A DNA stretch of 64,000 bases from Pseudoalteromonas prydzensis (GTDB lineage: Bacteria > Pseudomonadota > Gammaproteobacteria > Enterobacterales > Alteromonadaceae). The position numbers and the translations under genes were made by a program. Location of the stretch: contig NZ_BDDT01000003.1 of NCBI RefSeq assembly GCF_001661495.1, positions 124,001-188,000 of the forward strand, given 5' to 3'. Numbering within the stretch: position 1 is the first letter of the stretch; every line of letters begins with the position of its first letter. This document shows, piece after piece, positions 62,563-64,000 of this stretch. Below the pieces are notes generated by a model that made no database searches, had not been told where the DNA came from, and saw only the letters and a program-made list of their open reading frames with translations.

Positions 62563-63822
62563 ATGAGTTATCAACATATTGAAATTCCACCTCAGGGTGA
62601 GCAAATACGTATTGATAACAAAGGTATTTGGCATATACCCGCGCAACCCATCATCGCTTATATTGATGGTGATGGTGTAGGGCAAGATATTTCCCCATGC
62701 ATGCGGAACGTCGTTAATCATGCCGTGCAATTATGTTACCAAGGACAGCGTCAAATTCATTGGATGGAAGTGTTTAATGGTGAAAAAGCGGCGCAGTTGT
62801 ATGACGGAGATTGGTTTCCTCAAGAAACGATCCATGCCGTACGGCAATTTAAAATAGCAATCAAAGGGCCGCTAACGACTCCACTCGGTGGTGGTTTTCG
62901 CTCATTGAATGTTGCCTTACGCCATGAAATGGATTTATTCGTCAATATGCGCCCGATCAAGGGTTACTCTGCACTGCCTTCGCCATTAAAACACCCTGAA
63001 AATACCAATATTGTGGTTATTCGCGATAGCTCAGAAGACGTCTATTCAGGCATTGAATGGCAAGCAGGCAGTGTAGAAGCTGAAAAAATGCTGGACTTTT
63101 TATGCCAAGAGATGGGAGTCACTCGGCTGAGATTTGATCAACAATGTGGGATTGGCATTAAAAATATTTCTAAAGAAGGCTCTGAACGTTTAGTACGTTA
63201 TGCGCTGCACTATGCTATGGCGCAAAATAGCAGCTCAGTTACCTTAGTCCATAAAGGTAATGTACTTAAATTTACAGACGGTGCATTTAAGCGTTGGGGA
63301 TTTGCTTTGGCAGAACGAGAATTTGCCGCGCAAGCACACAGAAATGGGCGCTGGTTAGAAATTCCCCGAGATAGCCAAGCCCCACTTATTATCAAAGAAG
63401 TGATTGCCGATAACATGCTACAGCAAGCACTAATGACCCCTGAACAATTCGATGTGGTCGTAACCACTAATCAAAATGGTGATTACTTAGCGGATATGTT
63501 GACTGCACAAGTAGGCGGCATTGGTATTATGCCAGCGGCTAATTTGAACAACGAAGTGGCCTTTTTTGAACCTACCCATGGCACATTTGCCCGAATCGCA
63601 GGAGAAAATAGTGCAAACCCCACAAGTAGTATTCTAAGTGCGGTAATGATGCTGCGCTTTATGGATTGGCATGAAGCTGCACAGGCGATTGAAAATGCCT
63701 TAACCCAGACATTAAATGCAGGTGAAGTGACGTTTGATTTGCAACAAGAACAACAAAACTCGACTATCCTCAGTTGTAGTGATTTCACACAAAGGATAAT
63801 CGAGCGTTTAGGCAATTCATGA
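62563..63822 (+). CDS. icd: Isocitrate dehydrogenase, E. coli-type homodimeric, atypical cofactor site
   Basis: 419 residues, co-linear with E. coli Icd. Substrate site: S114 and R120 in GGGFRSLNVALR, R130 and R154. The Mg/substrate aspartates are in the NQNGDYLADML region. The residues that hold the 2'-phosphate of NADP in E. coli, Lys344, Tyr345, Tyr391 and Arg395, are here Arg344, Ile345, Phe391 and Gln395, and Val351 is Ala. The serine phosphorylated by AceK is conserved. The chain could therefore be an NAD-preferring or dual enzyme, possibly a second Icd beside the normal one. It ends one base before a convergent gene. Confidence 0.94.
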   Translation: MSYQHIEIPPQGEQIRIDNKGIWHIPAQPIIAYIDGDGVGQDISPCMRNVVNHAVQLCYQGQRQIHWMEVFNGEKAAQLYDGDWFPQETIHAVRQFKIAIKGPLTTPLGGGFRSLNVALRHEMDLFVNMRPIKGYSALPSPLKHPENTNIVVIRDSSEDVYSGIEWQAGSVEAEKMLDFLCQEMGVTRLRFDQQCGIGIKNISKEGSERLVRYALHYAMAQNSSSVTLVHKGNVLKFTDGAFKRWGFALAEREFAAQAHRNGRWLEIPRDSQAPLIIKEVIADNMLQQALMTPEQFDVVVTTNQNGDYLADMLTAQVGGIGIMPAANLNNEVAFFEPTHGTFARIAGENSANPTSSILSAVMMLRFMDWHEAAQAIENALTQTLNAGEVTFDLQQEQQNSTILSCSDFTQRIIERLGNS

Positions 63823-63823
63823 T

Positions 63824-64000
63824 TTACGCTGCGTTGGCGTTTTTAAGCGCTGCACTGTATGTACAAGGTCGATTAGTCAACGCAGCAGCACGTTGGTAAA
63901 TTGCCTTTGCGCCATGTTCATCGCTTGGTGTTCCACTTAAAGTATCCATTAAAGCAACTACAATAATTGCAGGAACCTGGCAGCAATACTCATCTAATAC
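63824..64000 (-). CDS. Unknown protein, C-terminal part (cut by window edge)
   Basis: The last 58 codons of a frame on the minus strand, ending GCG TAA. It reads VLDEYCCQVPAIIVVALMDT at the visible start and NANAA at the end, with alternating hydrophobic strands and an Ala-rich helix. It converges with icd at a distance of one base. No family recognised from this part. Confidence 0.6.
   Translation of the reverse strand, partial: VLDEYCCQVPAIIVVALMDTLSGTPSDEHGAKAIYQRAAALTNRPCTYSAALKNANAA

Overview
The window reads as chromosomal DNA of a marine gammaproteobacterium of the order Alteromonadales, most likely Pseudoalteromonas or a close relative. This rests on gene content and protein style (AceK, DUF2999, YciB, the split trp operon with fused TrpCF, large TonB receptors next to tryptophan-halogenase-like flavoproteins, an rnm-yciO-scpA unit) and on the low GC content; no rRNA, tRNA, prophage or CRISPR array is visible. 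Genus-level placement is inference.

Layout. 1-16 kb is mostly ordinary chromosome: a truncated LysR gene, aceK (isocitrate dehydrogenase kinase/phosphatase), a quinone oxidoreductase, a YcgR-like PilZ protein, an accessory signal peptidase I, small conserved proteins, an MFS carrier, an M23 peptidase, a large HelD-type helicase carrying an inserted nuclease-like domain and C-terminal zinc ribbons, and an SbtA-like permease divergent from its LysR regulator. 16-26.6 kb is a beta-glucoside utilisation locus: LacI regulator, GPH sugar symporter, GH1 beta-glucosidase, two flavin-dependent-halogenase-like proteins and a 990-residue TonB receptor. Four copies of a TGGAAGCGCTTCCA-type palindrome stand in front of the two transcription units and tie them into one LacI regulon. 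26.9-37.6 kb holds a diguanylate cyclase, an SDR epimerase, an AI-2E family permease, a four-gene PepSY/PhoP/PhoQ-like/LprI-like operon, a sodium symporter, a CPBP protease homologue, yciB, HU and a PfpI-type protein.

37.6-44.7 kb is the trp operon trpE-G-D-CF-B-A on the minus strand. Its leader holds two consecutive attenuators: each has its own short leader peptide with three Trp codons in a row, a complementary segment and an intrinsic terminator. trpE itself starts with TTG. Divergent from it run rnm, yciO and scpA.

scpA is not followed by scpB/rluB. Instead 47.0-49.6 kb is a small array of integron-type gene cassettes (unknown ORFs between attC-like sites) without an integrase in the window, interrupted by a decayed group II intron (maturase C-terminus plus RNA 3' end) lying antisense to the cassettes. 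After it come a cytochrome b561/YceI pair and a periplasmic binding protein-like gene.

52.6-61.6 kb holds five same-strand genes that look like an uncharacterised import-and-conversion system: an alpha/beta-hydrolase-like protein, an acetoacetate-decarboxylase-like protein, a phytoene-desaturase-like FAD oxidoreductase, a TonB receptor and a 7TMR-DISM hybrid histidine kinase with receiver and Hpt domains. The window ends with a HExxH metallopeptidase, an isocitrate dehydrogenase whose NADP-binding residues are atypical, and the 3' end of an unknown gene.
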